Part shown: positions 1 through 5,378 of the stretch, piece after piece | Numbering within the stretch: the first letter of the stretch is position 1 | How the letters are laid out: each line of letters starts with the position of its first letter | Notes under the pieces: generated by a model | The model's input: only the letters and a program-made list of their open reading frames with translations | Databases searched by the model: none | Told to the model about the DNA's origin: nothing | Origin: DAOVDI01 sp965373045 | GTDB lineage: Bacteria; Acidobacteriota; Aminicenantia; Aminicenantales; Aminicenantaceae | Assembly: GCA_965373045.1 (NCBI GenBank) | Contig: CBDVEQ010000045.1 | Coordinates: 1 to 14,899 of the forward strand | Direction of reading: 5' to 3' | Length of the DNA: 14,899 bases | Made by a program: the position numbers and the translations under genes

Positions 1-367
1 AAATGGACGTATTCCAATTCTTATTCTGGTAGATGACCTGAGCTCTGGTATTGACACTCGAAGAAATATATTTCACCGCATCACACCTCTCTAAAATCGC
101 CTTAGCATCCGCTTCCTTGAGATTTTGATAGGTGCCACCGCCCCCATGGCGGCCTCTGTATGACTGACTGCCGGCCCGGACAAAAAGCAGGTTGGTACCC
201 ATGGAAGCGAACCTGTTCTGAATATCAACCTTGGCTCCCTCGCCGATACTGATCATGGCGATGACCGCGCCCACACCTATAATGATCCCGAGAGCGGTCA
301 AAAAGGACCGCATCTTATTTCTATTCAAAGCCTTAAAAGATATTTTAATTGTTCGTCCTAGCGTCAT
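1..367 (-). CDS. MacB-type ABC transporter permease, N-terminal part (cut by window edge)
   Basis: Only the first 122 residues are visible; the rest lies beyond base 1. The visible part has a basic cytoplasmic start (MTLGRTIKIS), the typical MacB/FtsX-type first membrane segment around residues 21-41 (core FLTALGIIIGVGAVIAM), the conserved ISIGEGAK stretch just after it, and the start of the periplasmic domain. In this family the permease dimer pairs with a separate or fused ATPase and drives a MacA-type adaptor and outer-membrane channel. The ATG at 365-367 overlaps the stop of the ATPase gene in an ATGA four-base overlap, so translation is probably coupled and the ATPase and permease are separate proteins, unlike fused E. 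coli MacB. A Gly/Arg-rich patch (RGRHGGGG, residues 71-78) echoes a similar patch in the adaptor. The family is clear; the substrate is unknown. Confidence 0.9.
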   Translation of the reverse strand, partial: MTLGRTIKISFKALNRNKMRSFLTALGIIIGVGAVIAMISIGEGAKVDIQNRFASMGTNLLFVRAGSQSYRGRHGGGGTYQNLKEADAKAILERCDAVKYISSSVNTRAQVIYQNKNWNTSI

Positions 368-1065
368 TGTCTGTCTCCATTCAACCTTTCAATAATGCCG
401 TCTCGTAGAAAGATCTTTTTTTGTGCGATCCTGGCAACTTCCTGATCATGCGTGACCAGAATGACTGTTATTCCTTGTTTTTTATTGAGATCCACAAAAA
501 CATCCATGATCTCATCTCCGGTTTTTGTGTCCAGATTACCCGTGGGCTCATCAGCCAGGATCAGGGAAGGATTGTTGACCAGGGCCCTGGCAATGGCAAC
601 ACGCTGTTTCTCTCCTCCGGAGATCTGATTTGTCTTGTGCATCTCCCGGCCTTCGAGGCCCACCAGTCCCAGAGCCTTCATGGCATATTCCTTTGTCTTC
701 TTGGAAGAAATATCGGAATAGAGAAGAGGGAGCTCCGTGTTTTCCAGAGTTGTTGTCCGGGCGAGAAGGTTAAAATTCTGAAAGACAAAACCGATCTTTT
801 TATTCCTTATCTCGGCCAACTGGTTTTTGTTGTAAGTTGAAACCTCTTTTCCGTCCAGCAAATATCTGCCCGATGTCGGTTTGTCCAGACACCCGATGAT
901 GTTCATCAGAGTGGACTTGCCCGAACCTGAGGGTCCCATAATAGCCAGGATGTCTCCTTGATGTATATTGTAGGAAACTCCATTCAATGCTTTGACTTCG
1001 GTCTCTCCAACCTGATATATCTTGGTTAGATCTTCCAACTGAATAAGTACATTGTTGTTATCCAT
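364..1065 (-). CDS. MacB/LolD-type ABC transporter ATP-binding protein
   Basis: A 233-residue stand-alone ATPase that would power the permease encoded just downstream. Visible motifs: Walker A GPSGSGKST (44-52), Q-loop Gln96, signature ISGGE (148-152; the usual first Leu is Ile), Walker B LILADEP (168-174) with catalytic Glu173, D-loop GNLD (176-179), and switch His206. The ADEPTGNLD form and the length are typical of the MacB/LolD/FtsE group of export or mechanotransmission ATPases. A modest ribosome site (AGGATA) precedes the ATG. It lies 42 bases after the adaptor gene and overlaps the permease by 4 bases, so it belongs to the sigma-factor-led operon. LolD (lipoprotein release) is the main alternative, but the adjacent MacA-like adaptor argues for a MacAB-type pump. 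Confidence 0.93.
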   Translation of the reverse strand: MDNNNVLIQLEDLTKIYQVGETEVKALNGVSYNIHQGDILAIMGPSGSGKSTLMNIIGCLDKPTSGRYLLDGKEVSTYNKNQLAEIRNKKIGFVFQNFNLLARTTTLENTELPLLYSDISSKKTKEYAMKALGLVGLEGREMHKTNQISGGEKQRVAIARALVNNPSLILADEPTGNLDTKTGDEIMDVFVDLNKKQGITVILVTHDQEVARIAQKKIFLRDGIIERLNGDRQ

Positions 1066-1107
1066 ATTATTATCCTGTAATAGTTGTGATATGGGAATTT
1101 TGCGGTG

Positions 1108-2415
1108 TTAACGCATCATCATCCGCATGCCTCTCATCACATTGTTCCGGTTGGATCGGCTGGAATCACTTCCTCCGTTTTCTCCCGTGATCAATTCTAT
1201 CCCTTCTTTGAGTTCGCCTCCAGTGACTTCGGTAAAGACATTATCCGTAACCCCGATCCTGATAAAGATCATTTTGAGCTCGCCGGCGTCGTCCAGAATC
1301 CAAACACGGCCTGAGTCTTTCATTCTTGACATTCCTGCGCCTGATCCCATGCCAAAACCCATAGAGCCGCCTGCAGCACTTGAAGTCTGTTCCCCATCCC
1401 CTCTTCGGCCTCCCCTTTCAGCCTGCATTTTTTGGAAATAGGCCATCAAGACTTCCTGGGGAGGATTAAAACGAAGAGCAGCATTGGGAACACGCAGTTT
1501 CTTGATCGCTTCTCCAACAACCATAGATACTGTCGCTGTCATGCCGGGCCGAAGTTTTATATCCGGGTTATCAACTTTAACGATCGTGGTATAGGTGACT
1601 ACATTTGAGATGACTTCGGGAGAATAGCGAACCTGGCTGATCTCACCGAAAAATTTATCATCTGGAAACGCGTCCACGGTAAAACTTACTTTCTGGCCTT
1701 CCTTGACCTTCCCGATATCGGCTTCATCCACACTGCATTCCACCTGCATCTTACTCAGATCATTAGCGATCTGAAACAAAACAGGCGCCTGGAAGCTGGC
1801 CGCGACCGTCTGCCCGACATTAAAATTCCGGTTGATGACCACCCCGTCTATCGGAGACAGGATGATGGTGTTTTTCAAGTCCACCTTGCTTGTGTCAAGT
1901 TGAGAATTAGCCTGAGCCAGCCTGGCTTCCGCTGACTGAAGGTCTGCTACGGCACTGAAATACTGCGTTTCTACTGTTTCCTTTTCTTCAAATGAGATCA
2001 GCTCTTTTTCAAATAGATTTTCTGCCCGTTCGTATTTCCTCTTATTATTTTCCAATGTAACCTTGGATTTATCCAATGATGCTTTGGAACTCTGATAATT
2101 GGCTTTAGACTGACTGACCCTGGTTTCAAAAAGTTCGGGATCTATCTTGGCGATGATCTGACCCTTTTTGACCTTGGAATTAAAATCTGCAAAGAGGTCC
2201 TGGATTTTTCCGGATACCTGGCTTCCCACATCCACTGTCGTTACAGGATTTAATGTGCCTGTTGTATCAACAACGGCCTGGATATTACCGATATCCACAG
2301 CCTCCATTTTGTAGGCGTCACCGTTCGTATTTCCATTTTTAAATACGGTCATAGCCAATACGGTGCCGACTACAACAATGACAATAAATATCATGATCAA
2401 GATTTTTTTATTCAT
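1108..2415 (-). CDS. MacA-like periplasmic adaptor (membrane fusion) protein
   Basis: A 435-residue adaptor of the HlyD/RND membrane-fusion family that would join the inner-membrane pump to an outer-membrane channel. Order of parts: N-terminal membrane anchor (about 4-24); first lipoyl half (about 62-92, including VSGKI and KKGQIIAKID); a long alpha-helical hairpin (about 95-182, rich in Ala, Lys, Glu); second lipoyl half (185-206, SPIDGVV and NVGQTVA); beta-barrel (about 222-310, ending LRPGMTATVSM); and a membrane-proximal domain (about 368-412). Between barrel and membrane-proximal domain is a Gly/Met-rich low-complexity insert (about 334-366), and the C-terminus is Arg/Met-rich (VMRGMRMMMR). 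The ATG overlaps the preceding stop by 4 bases, with ribosome site GGAGAT. The order adaptor, ATPase, permease is the usual macAB layout. Substrate unknown; no outer-membrane channel gene is visible here. Confidence 0.9.
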   Translation of the reverse strand: MNKKILIMIFIVIVVVGTVLAMTVFKNGNTNGDAYKMEAVDIGNIQAVVDTTGTLNPVTTVDVGSQVSGKIQDLFADFNSKVKKGQIIAKIDPELFETRVSQSKANYQSSKASLDKSKVTLENNKRKYERAENLFEKELISFEEKETVETQYFSAVADLQSAEARLAQANSQLDTSKVDLKNTIILSPIDGVVINRNFNVGQTVAASFQAPVLFQIANDLSKMQVECSVDEADIGKVKEGQKVSFTVDAFPDDKFFGEISQVRYSPEVISNVVTYTTIVKVDNPDIKLRPGMTATVSMVVGEAIKKLRVPNAALRFNPPQEVLMAYFQKMQAERGGRRGDGEQTSSAAGGSMGFGMGSGAGMSRMKDSGRVWILDDAGELKMIFIRIGVTDNVFTEVTGGELKEGIELITGENGGSDSSRSNRNNVMRGMRMMMR

Positions 2416-2852
2416 TTTGTATCTCCATTTTTATTCCTTGATTTTTTCGAGCGTTGACTTCTTTTTTCCATTTCTTTCTTCCGTTGAGAAATATATCTTT
2501 CGATCACGGCCTCGAATTTAAGCTTTTGCACGTCGTCCAATATTATATTGATCTCATCAATCAAGCCGGATCTGATGGATGAAAATTGTTTGTGAATCTG
2601 GCCTCTTAAGATCTTAAGTTTTTCATCGTTTTTTCTGAATATATCCCGGATCTGATCCTGCTGAGCATTGGAAAGCGATATTTCCTCAGCCATAGAGCAA
2701 AGAGTAGGGAATCGTGCCGTGTTGTTCCGTTTGTTCCGGGGTTTTTGTTGTTTATCCAATACATTATTATCCAGAAAGACTCCTGCGATCATCCCCACGA
2801 AAAAAACAACGATCAATGAAAAAATGATCCAATATTTGTAGTTCTTATTCAT
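2412..2852 (-). CDS. Membrane-anchored CpxP/Spy/CnrX-like periplasmic protein (putative stress or metal sensor)
   Basis: A 146-residue protein with a short basic start, one membrane segment (about 8-27) and a helical, highly charged periplasmic part. LSNAQQDQI (60-68), then a long helix and a second helix pair around IILDDVQKLKF (103-113), resembles the paired LTxxQ pattern of the CpxP/Spy/ZraP and CnrX families. Those are hooked-helix proteins acting as periplasmic chaperones or ligand sensors. Spy and CpxP are soluble, whereas CnrX is membrane-anchored and works with an anti-sigma/ECF sigma pair, which matches the neighbours here. Possible metal ligands are few: Cys52, Met54, His87 and Met128. 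The tail after about residue 123 is strongly basic (RSQRSKKSRNK). The gene overlaps both neighbours by 4 bases, and its ribosome site AAGGAGATA lies inside the anti-sigma gene. Membership is inferred from pattern only; a ligand cannot be assigned. Confidence 0.62.
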   Translation of the reverse strand: MNKNYKYWIIFSLIVVFFVGMIAGVFLDNNVLDKQQKPRNKRNNTARFPTLCSMAEEISLSNAQQDQIRDIFRKNDEKLKILRGQIHKQFSSIRSGLIDEINIILDDVQKLKFEAVIERYISQRKKEMEKRSQRSKKSRNKNGDTK

Positions 2853-3352
2853 GGGAAGTATCTCCTTACACTATTATTCTCCTCAAGAGAAGTGAAAATG
2901 AGTATCATATTCTTTGTTTCGCTGTTTTCCGCCTCAAAGACTGAACGCGTCTCCTGAAACGGATTCAGGTCCTGAAGGAGAAGAATTTCCGTCTTACTCA
3001 TCTCATCCTGGAGGGAAAATGACTGGTCTGGCTTGAAAAAAGTCAGGCCGGCCGCCAGTAGAACAACGATCGATACCGCTGCGGGCACAAGCTTTATCGC
3101 CCATAACTTCCAAAACGGCAGCACGCCGGCTGAACTCTCGTTTAACCTGGGCTGAAGCCGCTCCCAGAAGTATGGTTTCGGTTCTGGAAACGATGAAGCG
3201 CTTAAAACCTTAAGGATGTCTTCATATTCCCGCTTCATATCGAAACAATGAGGACACAAGGCGATATGTGCCTCAAGTTCTGATTTTTCCCGGTCTTTTA
3301 TTTTGTGGTCAAAAGATTTGAGAATCAGTTTTTCTGCCTTTTTACATCTCAT
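2849..3352 (-). CDS. Transmembrane anti-sigma factor with zinc-binding ZAS domain
   Basis: A 167-residue protein expected to hold the co-encoded ECF sigma factor at the membrane. The N-terminal cytoplasmic domain carries Cys3, His29, Cys33 and Cys36, spaced C-x25-H-x3-C-x2-C, the full ligand set of the zinc-containing anti-sigma (ZAS, zf-HC2) domain. A single membrane segment lies at about 84-106 (core LVPAAVSIVVLLAAGLTFF). The remaining 60 or so periplasmic residues are acidic and show no domain I recognise. The ATG sits inside the last codons of the sigma gene (11-base overlap) with a good ribosome site (AGAGGAG) seven bases upstream, the usual sigma/anti-sigma coupling. Its stop overlaps the CpxP/CnrX-like gene. 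Release could be by regulated proteolysis, by conformational change through the CnrX-like partner, or by zinc/thiol chemistry; the sequence does not decide. Confidence 0.85.
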   Translation of the reverse strand: MRCKKAEKLILKSFDHKIKDREKSELEAHIALCPHCFDMKREYEDILKVLSASSFPEPKPYFWERLQPRLNESSAGVLPFWKLWAIKLVPAAVSIVVLLAAGLTFFKPDQSFSLQDEMSKTEILLLQDLNPFQETRSVFEAENSETKNMILIFTSLEENNSVRRYFP

Positions 3353-3917
3353 TTGTTTCTCCTCTCAAAGAAAAAAAGGGGGAAATATTATTCTTCAGCA
3401 TTTTCCTTGCCCGGTGCAGGCGTGAATCCACTGTGCCTGCTGATAATCGTAATATCTGTGAGATTTCTTTATAGGAAAATCCCTGGATATCCCGGAGCGA
3501 TAAGATGATCTGATATTTTTCTGGAAGCGCCCGGATCCCCTCATGAACGATCTTTCGCCTTTGTTCTGTTTCCTGATCATGTTCTATTATCACTGTTTCA
3601 TTTTCCTGATCACTCTCATCCTTTACCTGATCCTCAAAAGGGACCATCCGGACCCTGCCTCCAGACCTCAGATAATCCTTAATATGATTCATAGCAATTC
3701 TGTAAAGCCATGTTCCGAATTCGGATCTGAACTTAAAGTTCTTTAGAGCACAATAAGCCTTGATAAAAATATCCTGGGCAAGATCATCCGCAGTTTCTCT
3801 GTTTCGCGTCATGCTGTAAGCCAAGTTAAACACCTTTCTTTGATATCTGTTGACGAGCACACCAAATGCCTCCTGTTCTCCGTCCAAAGTCCTTTTTACA
3901 AGTGACTGTTCTTTCAT
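3342..3917 (-). CDS. ECF-family RNA polymerase sigma factor
   Basis: A 191-residue group 4 (ECF, RpoE/SigW-like) sigma factor. Region 2 spans about 20-87, with the core-binding and -10-recognition stretch ADDLAQDIFIKAY (43-55) and FGTWLYRIAMNHIKDYLR. An acidic linker follows (about 95-120). Region 4 spans about 125-175, with the -35-recognition helix-turn-helix GFSYKEISQILRLSAGTVDSR. Region 3 is absent, as expected for ECF factors. It is the first gene of the left operon and overlaps the anti-sigma gene by 11 bases. Upstream lies GGAAGAA-N14-CGTCTAA, a candidate promoter for this same sigma factor, suggesting autoregulation. The ribosome site is weak (GAGAGA, about 12 bases from the ATG), and no in-frame start exists farther upstream before a stop. 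Confidence 0.94.
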   Translation of the reverse strand: MKEQSLVKRTLDGEQEAFGVLVNRYQRKVFNLAYSMTRNRETADDLAQDIFIKAYCALKNFKFRSEFGTWLYRIAMNHIKDYLRSGGRVRMVPFEDQVKDESDQENETVIIEHDQETEQRRKIVHEGIRALPEKYQIILSLRDIQGFSYKEISQILRLSAGTVDSRLHRARKMLKNNISPFFSLRGETNEM

Positions 3918-3936
3918 ATTTTTCAGGCATCTCTCT

Positions 3937-3974
3937 GTCTCCGTCCATATTTTAGACGGAGACGGGTTTTTTTT
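3937..3974. repeat. 9-bp perfect inverted repeat followed by T8 on the plus strand
   Basis: GTCTCCGTC (3937-3945) and GACGGAGAC (3955-3963) are perfect inverted copies around a 9-base loop, and GGG plus T8 (3964-3974) follows on the plus strand. Read on the plus strand it looks like an intrinsic terminator, but no plus-strand gene ends here. Read on the minus strand it overlaps the candidate -10 and start region of the sigma promoter. It could be an operator, a terminator for antisense RNA, or a by-product of the repeated CGTC motif. The repeat itself is certain; its function is not. Confidence 0.5.
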
Positions 3975-3979
3975 CTTCC
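3952..3979 (-). promoter_or_regulatory. Candidate ECF-sigma promoter of the sigma/anti-sigma/macAB operon
   Basis: On the minus strand GGAAGAA (3979-3973) is followed after 14 bases by CGTCTAA (3958-3952). This fits the general ECF form, a GGAA-type -35 and a CGTC-type -10; counted from GGAAG the spacer is 16 bases. The spacer holds an A8 tract. Transcription would begin roughly 25-30 bases before the sigma ATG. The same pair of 7-mers occurs upstream of the 4089-4460 gene, which is the main support. The start site is inferred. Confidence 0.55.
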
Positions 3980-4079
3980 CGGATATTTTTCTTGATAATG
4001 CTACATTTTAAGCTATCTCGTCCCGAATATCCAGATAAAAACCCCCTATGGATTAGAAGGAAAAATGCCCGTCAATGAG

Positions 4080-4100
4080 AGTAAAATATTATATTTTACT
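4080..4100. repeat. AT-rich palindrome at the 3' end of the small secreted protein gene
   Basis: AGTAAAATA (4080-4088), loop TTA, TATTTTACT (4092-4100) form a perfect 9-bp inverted repeat that includes the stop codon of the 4089-4460 gene. The stem is almost all A-T and no U-run follows on the minus strand, so it is at best a weak transcript end or stability hairpin. The rest of the 171-base gap to the sigma gene holds only the promoter and repeat noted there. Confidence 0.3.
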
Positions 4101-4460
4101 AGCCGTCCACTCCATCTCGCCTCTGCCGCCGAAATCCACCGTGCCAGACATGGTGTTTCCGTCAATAGTTCCTTTATAGACCATTTCGAATTCACCGCGG
4201 GGAGTGTTTCGAACGAACGTCCATTCGATATTGTTTCCCTTAACCGTTCCTTTTCCTTCCATTTCTCCGCCTCTCCTGTCTTCCATGGTGACAGTTAACT
4301 TTTCACCATCCTGTACGAATTGAACAGTGCTGGTCCTTTCTCCTCTTGGGGACTCTGTGGTGAGCTCCCATTCGCCCGTGACATCAGCGGCATAAACCGC
4401 CATCACCAGTCCTATTATTCCAATGAGAACCAAGGAAAAAATTGCTTTTGTTTTGGACAT
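4089..4460 (-). CDS. Small secreted beta-rich (lipocalin-like) protein of unknown function
   Basis: A 123-residue protein with a clear signal peptide (MSKTKAIF, hydrophobic core to about residue 20, then AVYAA before DVTGEW, so a mature chain of about 98 residues). The mature part alternates hydrophobic and polar residues in short strands joined by Gly/Asp turns, and opens with GxW (GEW, 29-31) as many lipocalin-like barrels do. Internal echoes are visible: SPRGER (37-42) and TPRGEF (86-91); GTVKGNNIEW (71-80) and GTIDGNTMSG (97-106). No cysteine and no lipobox, so soluble or periplasmic rather than a lipoprotein. A good ribosome site (AAGGAG, 4467-4472) precedes the ATG. It has its own ECF-like promoter matching that of the sigma operon, so it is probably a regulon member. 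I do not recognise a characterised homologue, and the lipocalin comparison is by pattern only. Confidence 0.8.
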   Translation of the reverse strand: MSKTKAIFSLVLIGIIGLVMAVYAADVTGEWELTTESPRGERTSTVQFVQDGEKLTVTMEDRRGGEMEGKGTVKGNNIEWTFVRNTPRGEFEMVYKGTIDGNTMSGTVDFGGRGEMEWTASKI

Positions 4461-4490
4461 TTGTCTCTCCTTTTTTAAAAGTTACAGTTA

Positions 4491-4519
4491 TTAGACGCCT
4501 AAATCGACAAAATTCTTCC
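4491..4519 (-). promoter_or_regulatory. Candidate ECF-sigma promoter of the small secreted protein gene
   Basis: On the minus strand GGAAGAA (4519-4513) is followed after 15 bases by CGTCTAA (4497-4491), the same two 7-mers as upstream of the sigma gene with a spacer one base longer. Transcription would start about 20-30 bases before the ATG at 4460, leaving room for the AAGGAG ribosome site. The -10 lies in an imperfect palindrome (TTAGACGCCTAA, 4491-4502). No clear promoter was seen for the divergent radC-like gene in the same 102-base gap. Confidence 0.55.
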
Positions 4520-4562
4520 ATTTATGTGATTTATTTTATTTCTAAACGTCATATCTTTTGGA

Positions 4563-5306
4563 ATGAATCAACCTCTCTTTAAAAGAAACATGGGTGCCGA
4601 CCAGAAAGGCCACAGGTCCAGGCTCAGGGAAAAATTTATGAAAGGGGGATTAAAAGGATTTCTTGATCATGAGATCATAGAGCTTCTTCTGACCTTGGGA
4701 ACGCCTCGAAGGGATTGCAGGCACCAGGCCAAAGCCGCCCTGATAAAATTTAGATCCCTGAGAGGAGTCCTTGAGGCCGATCAAAAAGAACTTCAAAAAA
4801 TTCCCGGGATCGGTCCTCGCAACAACCTCGGTATCCATCTCATTCAGCAGGTTTCCAGGCGGTTTTTGAAGGAAAAGATGATGGAAAAACCGATCTGCCA
4901 CTCGTCAAAGGAGGTTTTTGATTACCTGTACCATGCTTTACGGGACGCCAAAAATGAAAAGTTTAAAGTCATCTTTCTGGATGCTAAAAACCAGATATTG
5001 GAGGAAAAAACTTTTTTTGAGGGAACAGTGGATTCCAGCGCAGTATATCCCAGAGAAATCATGAAATCCGCCCTGCAGATCGACGCCTCCTCTATGATCT
5101 TTGTACACAATCACCCATCCGGAGACCCGGACCCATCTCAAAATGATAAGGACATCACCAAAGAACTTGTTTTTGCCGCCCATGTCATGCAGCTCAAGGT
5201 CCTTGATCATATTATCATTGGTAACAACCGATACTTCAGTTTTGCCGATGCCGGGATAATCGATGATTTTGAATTTCTTTATCTCAACATGAGAAAAGGA
5301 CTATGA
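4563..5306 (+). CDS. radC: RadC-family protein (HhH plus JAB/MPN domain)
   Basis: A 247-residue protein of the RadC/UPF0758 family. Residues 16-100 form the N-terminal helical part, with KGHRSRLREKF and a helix-hairpin-helix turn (IPGIGPRNNLGI, 80-91). The JAB/MPN domain occupies about 110-240 and keeps the metal-site motif HNHPSGDPDPSQND, with His182, His184, Ser186 and Asp195. The upstream GTVDSSAVYPREI block is also typical. The length is near the family norm. The family is historically called a DNA-repair protein, but its biochemical role in bacteria is unsettled. There is no good ribosome site at 4563; ATG at 4590 (residue 10, just before GADQKGHR) is a possible alternative. It is divergent from the secreted-protein gene and 72 bases upstream of fhs. 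Confidence 0.92.
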   Translation: MNQPLFKRNMGADQKGHRSRLREKFMKGGLKGFLDHEIIELLLTLGTPRRDCRHQAKAALIKFRSLRGVLEADQKELQKIPGIGPRNNLGIHLIQQVSRRFLKEKMMEKPICHSSKEVFDYLYHALRDAKNEKFKVIFLDAKNQILEEKTFFEGTVDSSAVYPREIMKSALQIDASSMIFVHNHPSGDPDPSQNDKDITKELVFAAHVMQLKVLDHIIIGNNRYFSFADAGIIDDFEFLYLNMRKGL

Positions 5307-5341
5307 TGGTTTGTAATTTCATGGTCTAATATATACACTTG

Positions 5342-5367
5342 GAATAAGCCTGGATTATTCACAGGTT
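5342..5367 (+). promoter_or_regulatory. fhs leader with two alternative hairpins next to the ribosome site
   Basis: Two short stems share bases and cannot form together: GAATAA (5342-5347) with TTATTC (5355-5360), and AGCCTG (5347-5352) with CAGGTT (5362-5367, one G-U pair). The second stem ends exactly beside the strong ribosome site AGGAGGT (5368-5374). No known riboswitch is recognised; the 72-base gap is short for a THF riboswitch. A loose sigma-70-like pair (TTGTAA 5311-5316, TACACT 5334-5339, 17-base spacer) lies just upstream. Confidence 0.25.
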
Positions 5368-5378
5368 AGGAGGTATTC

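Noticed and set aside
421..840. 139-residue plus-strand open frame
   Set aside because: It is antisense to the ABC ATPase, whose motifs are all intact; no sensible protein features or ribosome site.
3915..3930. Alternative ATG at 3930 for the sigma gene
   Set aside because: It is 13 bases upstream of 3917 and out of frame with the sigma coding sequence.
4065..4298. Plus-strand open frame over the small secreted protein gene
   Set aside because: It is antisense to a gene with a signal peptide, ribosome site and promoter, and has no recognisable features.
5307..5378. THF riboswitch before fhs
   Set aside because: The gap is too short and I could not fit the conserved riboswitch core; only short alternative hairpins are visible.
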